The translations under genes were made by a program, and so were the position numbers. DNA of 64,000 bases, from NCBI RefSeq assembly GCF_006716115.1, contig NZ_VFOO01000001.1:3906001-3970000 (forward strand). The letters run 5' to 3'. This stretch comes from Subtercola boreus (GTDB lineage Bacteria > Actinomycetota > Actinomycetes > Actinomycetales > Microbacteriaceae). This document shows positions 24,244 to 32,384 of the stretch, piece after piece (position 1 is the stretch's first letter; every line of letters starts with the position of its first letter). The notes below the pieces were generated by a model. The model was given only the letters and a program-made list of their open reading frames with translations, had not been told where the DNA came from and ran no database searches.

Positions 24244-25030
24244 ATGTCGTTCAGCTTAGATCCGGAAGTGGCGGAAGCTCTCGCCCCACTGTTCGCAGGA
24301 GGCACCGATGCGGAGCCTCCTGCTCGGGGAGATGTCAAGACCCGTCGCGCCACTGTGGAAGCCATCCAGGCGATGACGTCGGCCGCCCAGCCGACTCCGC
24401 GTGATGTTGAGAGCACGGATTTCTTCACGACTGCTGCGGATGGCGCGCAGATTCTGCTCCGGTGGTACCAGAGAACGGGCAGTCAACTCGCATGCAGGCC
24501 TGGTGTGGTTGCACGATCATGCGCAGGACCTCGGTGTCGATCCGTCGAGGATCGCCATCATGGGCGACAGCGGCGGAGGTGGCGTGGCGGCAGGGCTCGC
24601 AATCCATGCCCGCGACAACAGTGGACCCGCCATTGCGAGGCAGATCTTGATCTACCCCATGCTCGACGACCGCAACGTCGACCCCGACCCCGAGCTCGTA
24701 CCGTTTGCGACGTGGTCCTACGATGACAACTTCACGGGGTGGAACGCCCTACTCGGCGACCTGCGGGGCAGCGATGAGGTACCAGCGTCGGCCTCACCGT
24801 CGCGAATCGTCGATCCGGCAGGTCTTCCTCCTGCGTATGTGGAGGTCGGCGAGCTCGACATCTTCCGCAACGAGGACATCGAGTATGCACGCCGCCTCAG
24901 CGCGGCAGGCGTCTCGACGGAACTGCACGTGCACCCCTCTGTGCCACACGCCTGGGAGACTTTTGCCTTCTCCGGAGCGGTGGCGAAACGCTCCGCCGAG
25001 GACAGGATCCGGGTCATCTCGTCATTCTGA
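24244..25030 (+). pseudogene. Alpha/beta-hydrolase (HSL-type esterase), internally deleted
   Basis: The start at 24244 has GAAAGG upstream and encodes the usual HSL-esterase N-terminus up to RWYQRTGSQ. The frame then shifts by one. Reading resumes near 24490 at HAGLVWLHDHAQ and runs to the normal end with GDSGGG (nucleophile Ser), GELDIF (Asp) and VPHAWE (His). The segment with the HGGG oxyanion-hole motif, roughly 60 residues, is missing. The catalytic triad survives but the enzyme cannot be made in one frame, so it is a recent pseudogene. Confidence 0.85.
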
Positions 25031-25051
25031 ACCGAGCACCAGAAGGTGTGA

Positions 25052-25079
25052 TCTGTGGCGGAATCGCCGCCGCCACAGA
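25052..25079. terminator. Hairpin between convergent genes
   Basis: TCTGTGGCGG (25052-25061) pairs perfectly with CCGCCACAGA (25070-25079) over an 8-nt loop, between the esterase remnant and the opposing LpqC-like gene. It lacks a T-run, common for high-GC genomes. Confidence 0.6.
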
Positions 25080-25104
25080 CCGGGACGCTCCGGCCCGGTG
25101 ATCG

Positions 25105-25980
25105 TCAGCTGCTGAGTTCGAAGAACCGAGCGATCTCCTCGACGGAGATGATGCCATCCGACGTTCGACCCATGATCCACGGCCCTGCCTTGCGTCCCGG
25201 GATCACATGTCCGCCGCCGTGGATGGTGAACAGGGCGACGGATGGCTTTCCGGGTGACCTGAAGTCGGTTCGCTCAACGCTGGTACGTGTGTTGGAACCC
25301 GCGGGCCCGAGGGATGTCACGCCGTCGGTGTCGATGCCGTTTCGCGCCGCCCAGTATCTGGCGGTTTCGGGGGCTGACATTCCCAGCCCTCTGGGCCGGA
25401 ATCCGAGAATGCTTGCCATCCCGCCTTCGTAGGGAACGTTGGGGTCCTTGGTCCCGTGGATCAGAAGTACCGGCATCGGGCTGACGACATCGGCGGCAGG
25501 CTTGAAATTCTCGAGTGCTGGCTGGGTTGCGCCGATCATCGCTATCCCGGCCAGGAGTTCGGGTGCTTCGTGGGCGAGTCGGTTCACCATTTGACCACCG
25601 AGTGAATACCCGACCGCGAAGACTCGCGTCGGATCAGCCTCGCCCGAGTTGACCAGTCCACTCACGATCGCCTTGAGGAACGCGACGTCGTCATACCCTT
25701 CCACTCTCGCGGCGAAGTTGGTGGAGATTCGCGCATCGTTCCAGTGTTTCCTGTAGCCCCCGGGATACACGACGATTGCCCCGGCTCGGCTCGCGAGCAC
25801 ATCGAAGCCCGGCTCAGTGAATTGCCTCACGATCTCCGGTGTCTGATTGGACCCATGCAGAACCAGAACAAGAGGCGACGGGTTGTCACAGATGATTGGG
25901 CGCGTGACCAGATAGCGGCGCTGTCGACCATCCACGACGATTGTCTTCTCTTCGGTGATCGTTGTCAGGATCTCGGACAT
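25105..25980 (-). CDS. LpqC / feruloyl-esterase-like alpha/beta hydrolase
   Basis: Encodes 291 residues of the polyhydroxybutyrate-depolymerase/LpqC family. The Ser nucleophile sits in GYSLGG, the Asp in HGTKDPNVPY and the His in HGGGHVIPG; the oxyanion segment is LVLHGSNQTP. Family members are usually exported lipoproteins, but this one has no signal peptide, so it is likely cytoplasmic. It may hydrolyse phenolic or short-chain esters, which would fit an aromatic-acid region. It is probably transcribed after the TetR gene upstream on the same strand. Confidence 0.85.
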   Translation of the reverse strand: MSEILTTITEEKTIVVDGRQRRYLVTRPIICDNPSPLVLVLHGSNQTPEIVRQFTEPGFDVLASRAGAIVVYPGGYRKHWNDARISTNFAARVEGYDDVAFLKAIVSGLVNSGEADPTRVFAVGYSLGGQMVNRLAHEAPELLAGIAMIGATQPALENFKPAADVVSPMPVLLIHGTKDPNVPYEGGMASILGFRPRGLGMSAPETARYWAARNGIDTDGVTSLGPAGSNTRTSVERTDFRSPGKPSVALFTIHGGGHVIPGRKAGPWIMGRTSDGIISVEEIARFFELSS

Positions 25981-26040
25981 AAGTCCTATTCAAGACCTCC
26001 TGATGGGGGATCGCGACCACTGACTGTCAGGTGTCGAGCG

Positions 26041-26739
26041 TCAGCGGCTGGAGACGGAGGCCCTGATCGAACCGTCTGCACCCTGAACCCTCTGGGCGAG
26101 AAAGGTGGAGGAGCCCTGAACCCGCTGCGTTGCGTTCGCTGAGAGTTCTGATGGGCTCGTGGATCGGGGGTTGAGCAACCACGCTCGGCCGGTCGCCGCC
26201 ACGGCGCCAAGGCAGGTCAGGAGGATCTGATCGGCTATCTCTTCGCTGATGTGTTCCCGTGTCTGGGTTGAAGCGATGACTGAGACCACCGGTCGAAGGT
26301 CGTCACCCGCCCGGCTCAGTTCACCGATCTGCCATTCGAAGAGGTGCGGATTCTGCCGGATCACCTCGAGGCGATCCTTCGCGCTGGGCGATGCCCCCAC
26401 GGCTCTAGTCAGCACGTCGACGAGGAAATCGACAACCTGTCGGGCAGTGCTGGCACCCAAGCCGGCGCTGGCGGCAGTCACCGCGTGCTCAGCAGCGGCC
26501 TGAATGTGTCCCGTCTCCACCCCGACGAGCGCGAATTCTTTCGACTCGAAATAGTTGAAGAACGTGCGGGCGGACACATCGGCTTCACCGGTGATCGCTT
26601 CGACAGTCGCCCCGTGGCAGCCCTCCCGCAACGCGACTGTTATTGCCGCTTCACGCACCCGGGCCCGCATTGCATTCTTCTTCCGTTCTCGAAGGCCCGG
26701 CATCGACAGCGCGGGCGCGAGGGAAGAATCATCATCCAC
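26041..26739 (-). CDS. TetR-family regulator of the divergent exporter
   Basis: Encodes 232 residues. The N-terminal HTH is clear (GLRERKKNAMRARV, then ATVEAITGEADVSARTFFNY). The ligand domain is helical, with an unusual tail holding two RVQG repeats (residues about 205-225). It is transcribed divergently from the DHA2 exporter over a gap with a CAATCA/TGATTG palindrome, the usual layout for a drug-sensing repressor of its own exporter. A second start 12 codons downstream is possible. Confidence 0.88.
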   Translation of the reverse strand: MDDDSSLAPALSMPGLRERKKNAMRARVREAAITVALREGCHGATVEAITGEADVSARTFFNYFESKEFALVGVETGHIQAAAEHAVTAASAGLGASTARQVVDFLVDVLTRAVGASPSAKDRLEVIRQNPHLFEWQIGELSRAGDDLRPVVSVIASTQTREHISEEIADQILLTCLGAVAATGRAWLLNPRSTSPSELSANATQRVQGSSTFLAQRVQGADGSIRASVSSR

Positions 26740-26765
26740 AGGGAGTCACCGCCCCTTCTCGTTAC

Positions 26766-26796
26766 TTGACATCAAGCAATCAAACAACAATGATTG
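26766..26796. promoter_or_regulatory. Divergent promoter/operator between TetR and DHA2 genes
   Basis: TTGACA (26766-26771) is a good -35 box for the plus strand. CAATCA (26777-26782) and TGATTG (26791-26796) form an inverted repeat spanning the spacer and likely -10, a position where TetR binding would block transcription. Confidence 0.5.
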
Positions 26797-26859
26797 ATCT
26801 TCGTCAACCATATTTGCGGGTGCACCGTGGCATCCCCCTCATATCCTGGAGCATTCTCG

Positions 26860-28593
26860 ATGTCACATTCCGCGACCGACGTCGCCTCTCTCGACAGCGA
26901 CACCGTCGTCCCGATGAGCCACCGCCAAGTGCTGGAAGCCCTTTCGGGGCTGCTGCTCGGCATGTTCGTGGCCATCCTGGCCTCGACCGTCGTCAGCACG
27001 TCATTGCCCCGCATCATCTCTGATCTCGGCGGCGATGAGAGCTCCTACACCTGGGTCGTCACGTCGACCCTGCTTGCCACGACGGTCTCGACACCCATTT
27101 GGGGCAAGCTCGCCGACCTCTTCAATCGAAAGCTGCTCATCCAGCTGTCTCTGATCATCTTTGTTCTCGGTTCTGCTGCTGCCGGGTTCTCGGAGAACAC
27201 GGGCACCCTCATCACCTTCCGGGTCGTTCAGGGCCTCGGCGCCGGCGGTCTGACGGCGCTCAGCCAGATCATCCTCGCCGACATCATCAGCCCGCGTGAG
27301 CGGGGTCGCTACGGCGGCTACTTCGGCGCCGTGATGGCAGTCGGAACCGTCGGCGGCCCGCTCATCGGCGGTCTTCTCACCGACAGCCTCGGCTGGCGCT
27401 GGAACTTCTTCGTCGGAGTGCCGTTCGCCGTCGCAGCGATCATCCTCCTCCAGGTCACGCTCAAACTACGCACGCTGCGTAAGCGGAAAGTCTCGATCGA
27501 CTACCTCGGTATCGCCACCATCGCAGGTGGTGTCTCGCTGCTCCTGATCTGGGTCACCCTTGCGGGTAAGAACTTCGACTGGATCTCGCCGACTTCGCTC
27601 ATCATGGTCATTGGCGCCGCCGTTCTTCTGGTGGCCACGGTGTTCGTCGAACTCCGCGCCAAGGAGCCGATCATCCCGATGACACTGTTCAAGAACCGAA
27701 CGTTCACGCTCGCCGTGGTCGGATCGATCTCCGTCGGTATCGCCATGTTCGGGGCGACCGTGTACCTCGCCCAGTACATGCAGCTGGCCCGCGGAGCGAC
27801 ACCGACCCAATCGGGTCTGCTGACCATCCCCATGATCGCGGGCCTGCTGCTCTCGTCGACGTTCGGCGGCATCCTGATAACCAAGACCGGCAAATGGAAG
27901 CCGATCATGGTCATCGGGTCCATCGCGCTCGTCGTCGGCCTGGCTCTGATGGGAACGATCCAGTACGACACCCCCTACGTCATGGTCGCGATCTACATGT
28001 TCGTCACAGGCGCCGGCGTCGGCGCAGTGATGCAGAACCTCGTTCTCGTCGTCCAGAACACCACGGAACCCCGGAACATCGGTGCAGCCAGCGCGGGTAT
28101 AGCCTTCTTCCGGTCCCTCGGCGGTGCACTCGGCGTGTCGGTGCTCGGTACCGTCCTCGGCAACCGTGTCGCCTCGCTGATCGCCGACAAACAGATCGAC
28201 CTGGGTAAGGCGATCGCGGCGCTCGGCGACAGAGGTGCAGCCGTCGCAAAGGAACTGGCCAGTGGCACCATCCCGGCCGTGAGCAGCCTCCCGGACGGTG
28301 TTCGCCAACTCATCGAATCCGCGTACGGCCAGGCGGTCGCGAACATCTTCCTGATCGCGTCGCCGATCGCTCTGCTGTTGGTGTTGGCCGTCATCTTCAT
28401 GCCGAACAAGCCCCTCACATCCAAGACAGTCGCCGAGCGGGACACCGACGGCGGGGCACTCGGCGGAGCTGCAGAAGACGTCGCCGGTATCGGCGCGGTC
28501 GACCTCACCGGGCCTATCAACACGACACCCGGCCACGCCACGACAGAAAGATCGGGTGGGGCACAGGCGGGAGCCCGTCATTCCCGGTCCTGA
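26860..28593 (+). CDS. DHA2-family MFS multidrug exporter (14 TM)
   Basis: Encodes 577 residues from the ATG at 26860 with CTGGAG upstream; the longer frame from 26794 lacks a site. Family motifs are clear: the antiporter motif near residue 130 (GGYFGAVMAVGTVGGPLIGG), RVVQGLGAGGLTAL, and about 14 hydrophobic segments followed by a hydrophilic C-terminal tail. It exports small hydrophobic compounds by proton antiport. It is paired with a divergent TetR gene and overlaps a MarR gene at its 3' end, so its expression may answer to two regulators. Confidence 0.9.
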   Translation: MSHSATDVASLDSDTVVPMSHRQVLEALSGLLLGMFVAILASTVVSTSLPRIISDLGGDESSYTWVVTSTLLATTVSTPIWGKLADLFNRKLLIQLSLIIFVLGSAAAGFSENTGTLITFRVVQGLGAGGLTALSQIILADIISPRERGRYGGYFGAVMAVGTVGGPLIGGLLTDSLGWRWNFFVGVPFAVAAIILLQVTLKLRTLRKRKVSIDYLGIATIAGGVSLLLIWVTLAGKNFDWISPTSLIMVIGAAVLLVATVFVELRAKEPIIPMTLFKNRTFTLAVVGSISVGIAMFGATVYLAQYMQLARGATPTQSGLLTIPMIAGLLLSSTFGGILITKTGKWKPIMVIGSIALVVGLALMGTIQYDTPYVMVAIYMFVTGAGVGAVMQNLVLVVQNTTEPRNIGAASAGIAFFRSLGGALGVSVLGTVLGNRVASLIADKQIDLGKAIAALGDRGAAVAKELASGTIPAVSSLPDGVRQLIESAYGQAVANIFLIASPIALLLVLAVIFMPNKPLTSKTVAERDTDGGALGGAAEDVAGIGAVDLTGPINTTPGHATTERSGGAQAGARHSRS

Positions 28594-29065
28594 GACGACG
28601 CTCGACCACTCCCCGGCCGCCGCAACACCTGAGGCGGCCGGGGTAGCGGGCCGGGTCGATCGTCTTGAACAACAGTTCGCGACCCTGTTCGACTCCTATC
28701 GGCAACGCCTCCGTCAGCAAGCCACCGCGATCGACCCCGCCCTGCAACCCTCCGGTTACCGCACGGTGTTGGCCCTCATCGCGAACGGGCCCAGCAAAGC
28801 CGGCCCCCTAGCCGATGCCCTCGGCTTCGACAAGAGCGTCCTCAGCCGACAGCTGCATCAACTCGAAGGTCTCGGCCTGGTGTCTCGAGCTCAGGATGTC
28901 GATGACGGCCGGGCCGTCATCCTCAGCGCCACTCCCTACGCGATGTCTCAGATCCAGTCGATCCGCGGATCTCGGAGAGACGAATTCCGGACCAGGTTGT
29001 CACGCTGGGATGAAACCGATCTCGACACCCTCAGTCGTCTTCTCGGCAATCTGGCACTTCTCTGA
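28556..29065 (+). CDS. MarR-family transcriptional regulator
   Basis: Encodes 169 residues from a GTG at 28556, overlapping the exporter gene by 38 bp. The winged helix is visible (KAGPLADALGFDKSVLSRQL, HQLEGLGLVSRAQDVDDGRA) with the D-x-D-x-G-R wing. The dimerisation helices flank it. The overlap indicates co-transcription with the exporter. Such regulators often sense phenolic compounds, in keeping with the region, but the ligand is unknown. Confidence 0.85.
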   Translation: MGHRREPVIPGPETTLDHSPAAATPEAAGVAGRVDRLEQQFATLFDSYRQRLRQQATAIDPALQPSGYRTVLALIANGPSKAGPLADALGFDKSVLSRQLHQLEGLGLVSRAQDVDDGRAVILSATPYAMSQIQSIRGSRRDEFRTRLSRWDETDLDTLSRLLGNLALL

Positions 29066-29336
29066 GCAAACCGGCGAGCGTCATCGCAGCGCAGATGCCG
29101 ACGGCGACCGTGCATGGACGCAATCCACGCGGAGGAGAACGAGTCACCGCGTCGGAATGTTACGGGCGCCAACTTGCGAAGTCATCTCGGAGACGATTAC
29201 AGTCCAAGTCATCGCAGCACGACGCGAAGCCTTGCGCCCAGGATGAATTCCACCGGGCACGCGCTGCGGCTCCCTGACAACCTCTTCAGCGGGCCGCTCT
29301 GGCCCGCCCGAAAAAAGATCGGTCTGTGCCCGAACG
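29066..29336 (+). other. Non-coding leader upstream of mesX
   Basis: I see no credible gene in these 271 bp. One perfect 7-bp stem, GCGGGCC (29289-29295) with GGCCCGC (29301-29307), lies 30 bp before mesX and is followed by an A-run, so it is not a classical terminator. It could act in the mRNA leader. I searched by eye for SAM-riboswitch signatures and found none. Confidence 0.4.
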
Positions 29337-30353
29337 ATGACAACTGTGACGTTCTCTCTTGAGAGCACCAGATTCGACGAGGACTATCGCCCTCGCAGCG
29401 ATACGCGCACCACGACCAACTTCGCCAACCTGGCGCGGGGGGAGAATCGCGAACAGAACCTGCGGAACACGTTGAGGATGATCGACAGCCGCTTCAACGA
29501 ACTGGCTCACTGGGGCAACGAGAACGGGGACCGATACTCGATCGAACTCGACATTGTCTCTGTGAGCGTGGCAATCGACAGCGACGGCGAGGTGAGTGGC
29601 GACGCGATGCCGCTGTTCGAAGTGTTGCAGACGACTATCGTCGACCAACGCTCCGGTGAACGTGTCCAGGGCATCGTGGGGAACAACTTCTCGTCGTATG
29701 TGCGGGACTACGACTTCAGCGTTCTGCTTCCCGCACGCAGCGGGAGCCCCTCCACGACTCACCTGCCGGACGATTTCGGAGTTCTGCACGGAAACCTGTT
29801 CAAGGCCTTTCTGCGCTCCGACATTTACGCGCAGAACTTCTCCAAGCCGCCCGTCATCTGCCTCAGCGTCTCGACCAGCAAGACGTACCAGCGCACAGAG
29901 AATCGACACCCCGTCCTGGGCGTCGAGTATCGACAGAGCGAGTACTCGCAGACGGACTCCTACTTCGGGAAGATGGGGTCACGTGTGCGCTTCTTCCTCC
30001 CCCCGAACAGCAAGGCCCCTCTGGCCTTCTACCACTTCGGTGATCTGCTCGGTGAGTACAGCGACCTCGAACTTGCCGCCACGATCGGCACGATGGAGAC
30101 CTTCCAGAAGATCTACCGACCGGAGATCTACAACGCCAACACCGCCGCAGGCGCGTCGTACCAGCCGAGTCTGGCGAATGCGGACTACTCGCCGATCCCG
30201 ATCGCCTACGACCGCGAGGAACGCAGCCGACTGGGACTCGAGCAGGGCAGGTTCGCCGAAGAGCACTTCGTCATTCCGCACAAGGCCGCGCTCGAAGAGT
30301 GGTCGAAAGACTTCGCGGTCCATCAGCTCGATCCGCAAGGAGAACGATCATGA
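29337..30353 (+). CDS. mesX: MesX (DUF1852), partner of methionine synthase MesD
   Basis: Encodes 338 residues of the DUF1852 family. Recognised by its full length, the N-terminal FSLESTRFDEDYRP segment and central motifs such as NFSSYVRDYDFSVLLP, and by the partner gene directly downstream (ATGA overlap). MesX was proposed as an oxygenase needed together with MesD to make methionine without folate. The catalytic residues of the family are not established, so none is assigned here. Confidence 0.88.
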   Translation: MTTVTFSLESTRFDEDYRPRSDTRTTTNFANLARGENREQNLRNTLRMIDSRFNELAHWGNENGDRYSIELDIVSVSVAIDSDGEVSGDAMPLFEVLQTTIVDQRSGERVQGIVGNNFSSYVRDYDFSVLLPARSGSPSTTHLPDDFGVLHGNLFKAFLRSDIYAQNFSKPPVICLSVSTSKTYQRTENRHPVLGVEYRQSEYSQTDSYFGKMGSRVRFFLPPNSKAPLAFYHFGDLLGEYSDLELAATIGTMETFQKIYRPEIYNANTAAGASYQPSLANADYSPIPIAYDREERSRLGLEQGRFAEEHFVIPHKAALEEWSKDFAVHQLDPQGERS

Positions 30354-31375
30354 GCAAGCTGCTTCCCACATCCACCGCCGGCAGCCTGCCCAAGCCTTCG
30401 TGGCTTGCAGAGCCCGAGAAGCTCTGGTCGCCCTGGAAACTCGACGGTGACGAGCTGGCAGAAGGCCGGCAGGATGCCCTCCGACTGTCTTTGGCGGACC
30501 AGCAACGGGCGGGCATCGACATCGTGAGCGACGGTGAGCAGACCCGCCAGCATTTCGTCACCACCTTCATCGAGCACCTCAGTGGAGTGGATTTCGAGAA
30601 CCGGAGGACGGTCAGGATCCGCGACCGCTACGACGCATCGGTACCCACCGTTGTCGGCGCGGTGACCCGCGAGAAGGCGGTCTTCGTCGACGACGCCCGG
30701 TTCCTCCGAGGCCAGACGGACCAGCCCATCAAATGGGCCCTGCCCGGGCCCATGACCATGGTCGACACTCTCTACGACGCTCACTATGGGAGCCGGGAGA
30801 AGCTGGCCTGGGAGTTCGCCACCATTCTCAACCAGGAGGCGAGAGAACTGCAGGATGCGGGCGTCGACATCATCCAGTTCGATGAGCCCTCGTTCAATGT
30901 CTTCTTCGATGAGGCGAACGACTGGGGCGTGGCCGCGCTGGAGAGGGCAATCGAAGGGCTCGCCTGCGAGACGGCGGTGCACGTCTGTTACGGTTACGGC
31001 ATCAAAGCCAACACCGACTGGAAAGAGACCCTCGGGGCGGAGTGGCGTCAATACGAAGCGATCTTTCCGAGGATCCAGGCCTCGGACATCGATATCGTCT
31101 CGCTCGAGTGCCACAACTCGCACGTGCCCCTGGACCTGATCGAGCTCATCCGGGGCAAGAAGGTGATGGTCGGTGCCATCGACGTGGCAACCACCGCCGT
31201 CGAGACACCCGAAGAGGTCGCCAGCACTCTGCGGAAATCGCTGCAGTTCGTCGACGCCGACAAGCTCTACCCTTCGACGAACTGCGGCATGGCGCCCCTG
31301 CCCCGAGGTGTTGCCCGCGCCAAGCTCGCCGCACTGGGTGCGGGGGCAGAGATCGTCCGAAGAGAGCTCTCGTGA
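30350..31375 (+). CDS. mesD: MesD, folate-independent methionine synthase (core MetE)
   Basis: Encodes 341 residues from the ATG at 30350; longer frames run into mesX. It corresponds to only the catalytic C-terminal half of cobalamin-independent MetE and lacks the N-terminal folate domain. Zinc ligands fit the family pattern: His and Cys in VHVCYGYG, Glu-Cys in SLECHNSH and Cys in TNCGMAP. DEPSF near 180 is the substrate acid. It methylates homocysteine using an unknown donor in an oxygen-dependent way together with MesX. It ends 16 bp from the opposing patatin gene. Confidence 0.9.
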   Translation: MSKLLPTSTAGSLPKPSWLAEPEKLWSPWKLDGDELAEGRQDALRLSLADQQRAGIDIVSDGEQTRQHFVTTFIEHLSGVDFENRRTVRIRDRYDASVPTVVGAVTREKAVFVDDARFLRGQTDQPIKWALPGPMTMVDTLYDAHYGSREKLAWEFATILNQEARELQDAGVDIIQFDEPSFNVFFDEANDWGVAALERAIEGLACETAVHVCYGYGIKANTDWKETLGAEWRQYEAIFPRIQASDIDIVSLECHNSHVPLDLIELIRGKKVMVGAIDVATTAVETPEEVASTLRKSLQFVDADKLYPSTNCGMAPLPRGVARAKLAALGAGAEIVRRELS

Positions 31376-31391
31376 GCACCTTCCGAAGTGG

Positions 31392-32294
31392 TCAGCCCCA
31401 GAAGGCCCGCACGGTTTCGGCGACGAGACCGGCCTGACGCCGACCGGCCTCCGCTGAGGCGCGGCGGGTGTGCATCAGCAGGGGGTTCTCTCCGAACGCG
31501 AGGGTGCTTTCTTCGTCGGCCTGCACGACGAACACCTCGCTGGTGCCCCGGAGGGTGTCGATGGTGGCGGGCAGGGTCGGCCCCATGCCGCTGACTGCGG
31601 GCTCGGGGGAACAGGCGATCACCAGGATGCTCGCGCAGTCCGCGGCGACGTCGGTGTTCGCCGAGGAGCGCATGCCTCCGTCCATGTAGGGATGACCGTC
31701 GATCGTGATCGGTTTGAACACTCCCGGCACGGCGCAGCTGGCGGCGACCGCCCTCGCGAGTTCGGCATCCGAGTCGCGGTCGAAGACGGTGAAGTGGCCG
31801 GTCTCGGCGTCGACGGCGGTGATGCGCAGTTCGCCCTCCGGCCATTCTGTGCCGGGCAGCAGAGGCGCGATGCGGGCGAGGCTTGCTGTGTCGTCTGACC
31901 GTTGGTAGTCCTCGAGGGCGAGTTCGCCGATCGTGCGCCTGGTGGCCGCTTCGCCTTCCGTGCTCGCGATGCCGGCCATGATCACCTTCATCGTCCGGGA
32001 CAGGTCGCGGTCTTCCGCGCCCTCGGGCGCCGGGTCTGCGAGAGGCCGATCATCGTCGCTGTCGGCCAGGAGCGAGGCGTAGGTGGCATCGAGTGTTCCG
32101 GCGCGGAGGTTCACGCCGACGACCGAGCCGGCAGACGTTCCGACGACCACGTCAGCGCTCTGCAGATCGATGCCGTGCTGCAGCAGACCGGTGAGGAGCC
32201 CGGTCTCCCACGCGATGCCGGCGACACCGCCTCCGCTCAGGACAATGGCGCGGCGTGCGCCGCTCTGCTCGGATGTGGTGTCTTCGTCGCTCAT
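31392..32294 (-). CDS. Patatin-like phospholipase
   Basis: Encodes 300 residues. The oxyanion loop SGGGVAGIAW lies near residue 20, the nucleophile elbow GTSAG near 52 and the catalytic Asp in MDGGMRS near 205, giving the Ser-Asp dyad of patatins. No signal peptide, so it likely acts on membrane lipids from the cytosol. It lies downstream of the IS4-type element, whose left repeat is 91 bp before its start; its promoter region therefore abuts that repeat. Confidence 0.9.
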   Translation of the reverse strand: MSDEDTTSEQSGARRAIVLSGGGVAGIAWETGLLTGLLQHGIDLQSADVVVGTSAGSVVGVNLRAGTLDATYASLLADSDDDRPLADPAPEGAEDRDLSRTMKVIMAGIASTEGEAATRRTIGELALEDYQRSDDTASLARIAPLLPGTEWPEGELRITAVDAETGHFTVFDRDSDAELARAVAASCAVPGVFKPITIDGHPYMDGGMRSSANTDVAADCASILVIACSPEPAVSGMGPTLPATIDTLRGTSEVFVVQADEESTLAFGENPLLMHTRRASAEAGRRQAGLVAETVRAFWG

Positions 32295-32384
32295 GCTTGA
32301 ACGCTACTCCACCCGTGAACCCTGCTGCCGGCGAGTGCAATGGTGCCCCCAGAATGGGTGTCAGCGCCGCAAACAGGCCAAATT

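Noticed and set aside
26794-26859. Earlier start for the DHA2 exporter
   Set aside because: Begins at a TTG inside the operator palindrome without a ribosome site; ATG at 26860 has CTGGAG.
29066-29336. SAM or other methionine riboswitch before mesX
   Set aside because: No recognisable conserved core; only one short hairpin is visible.
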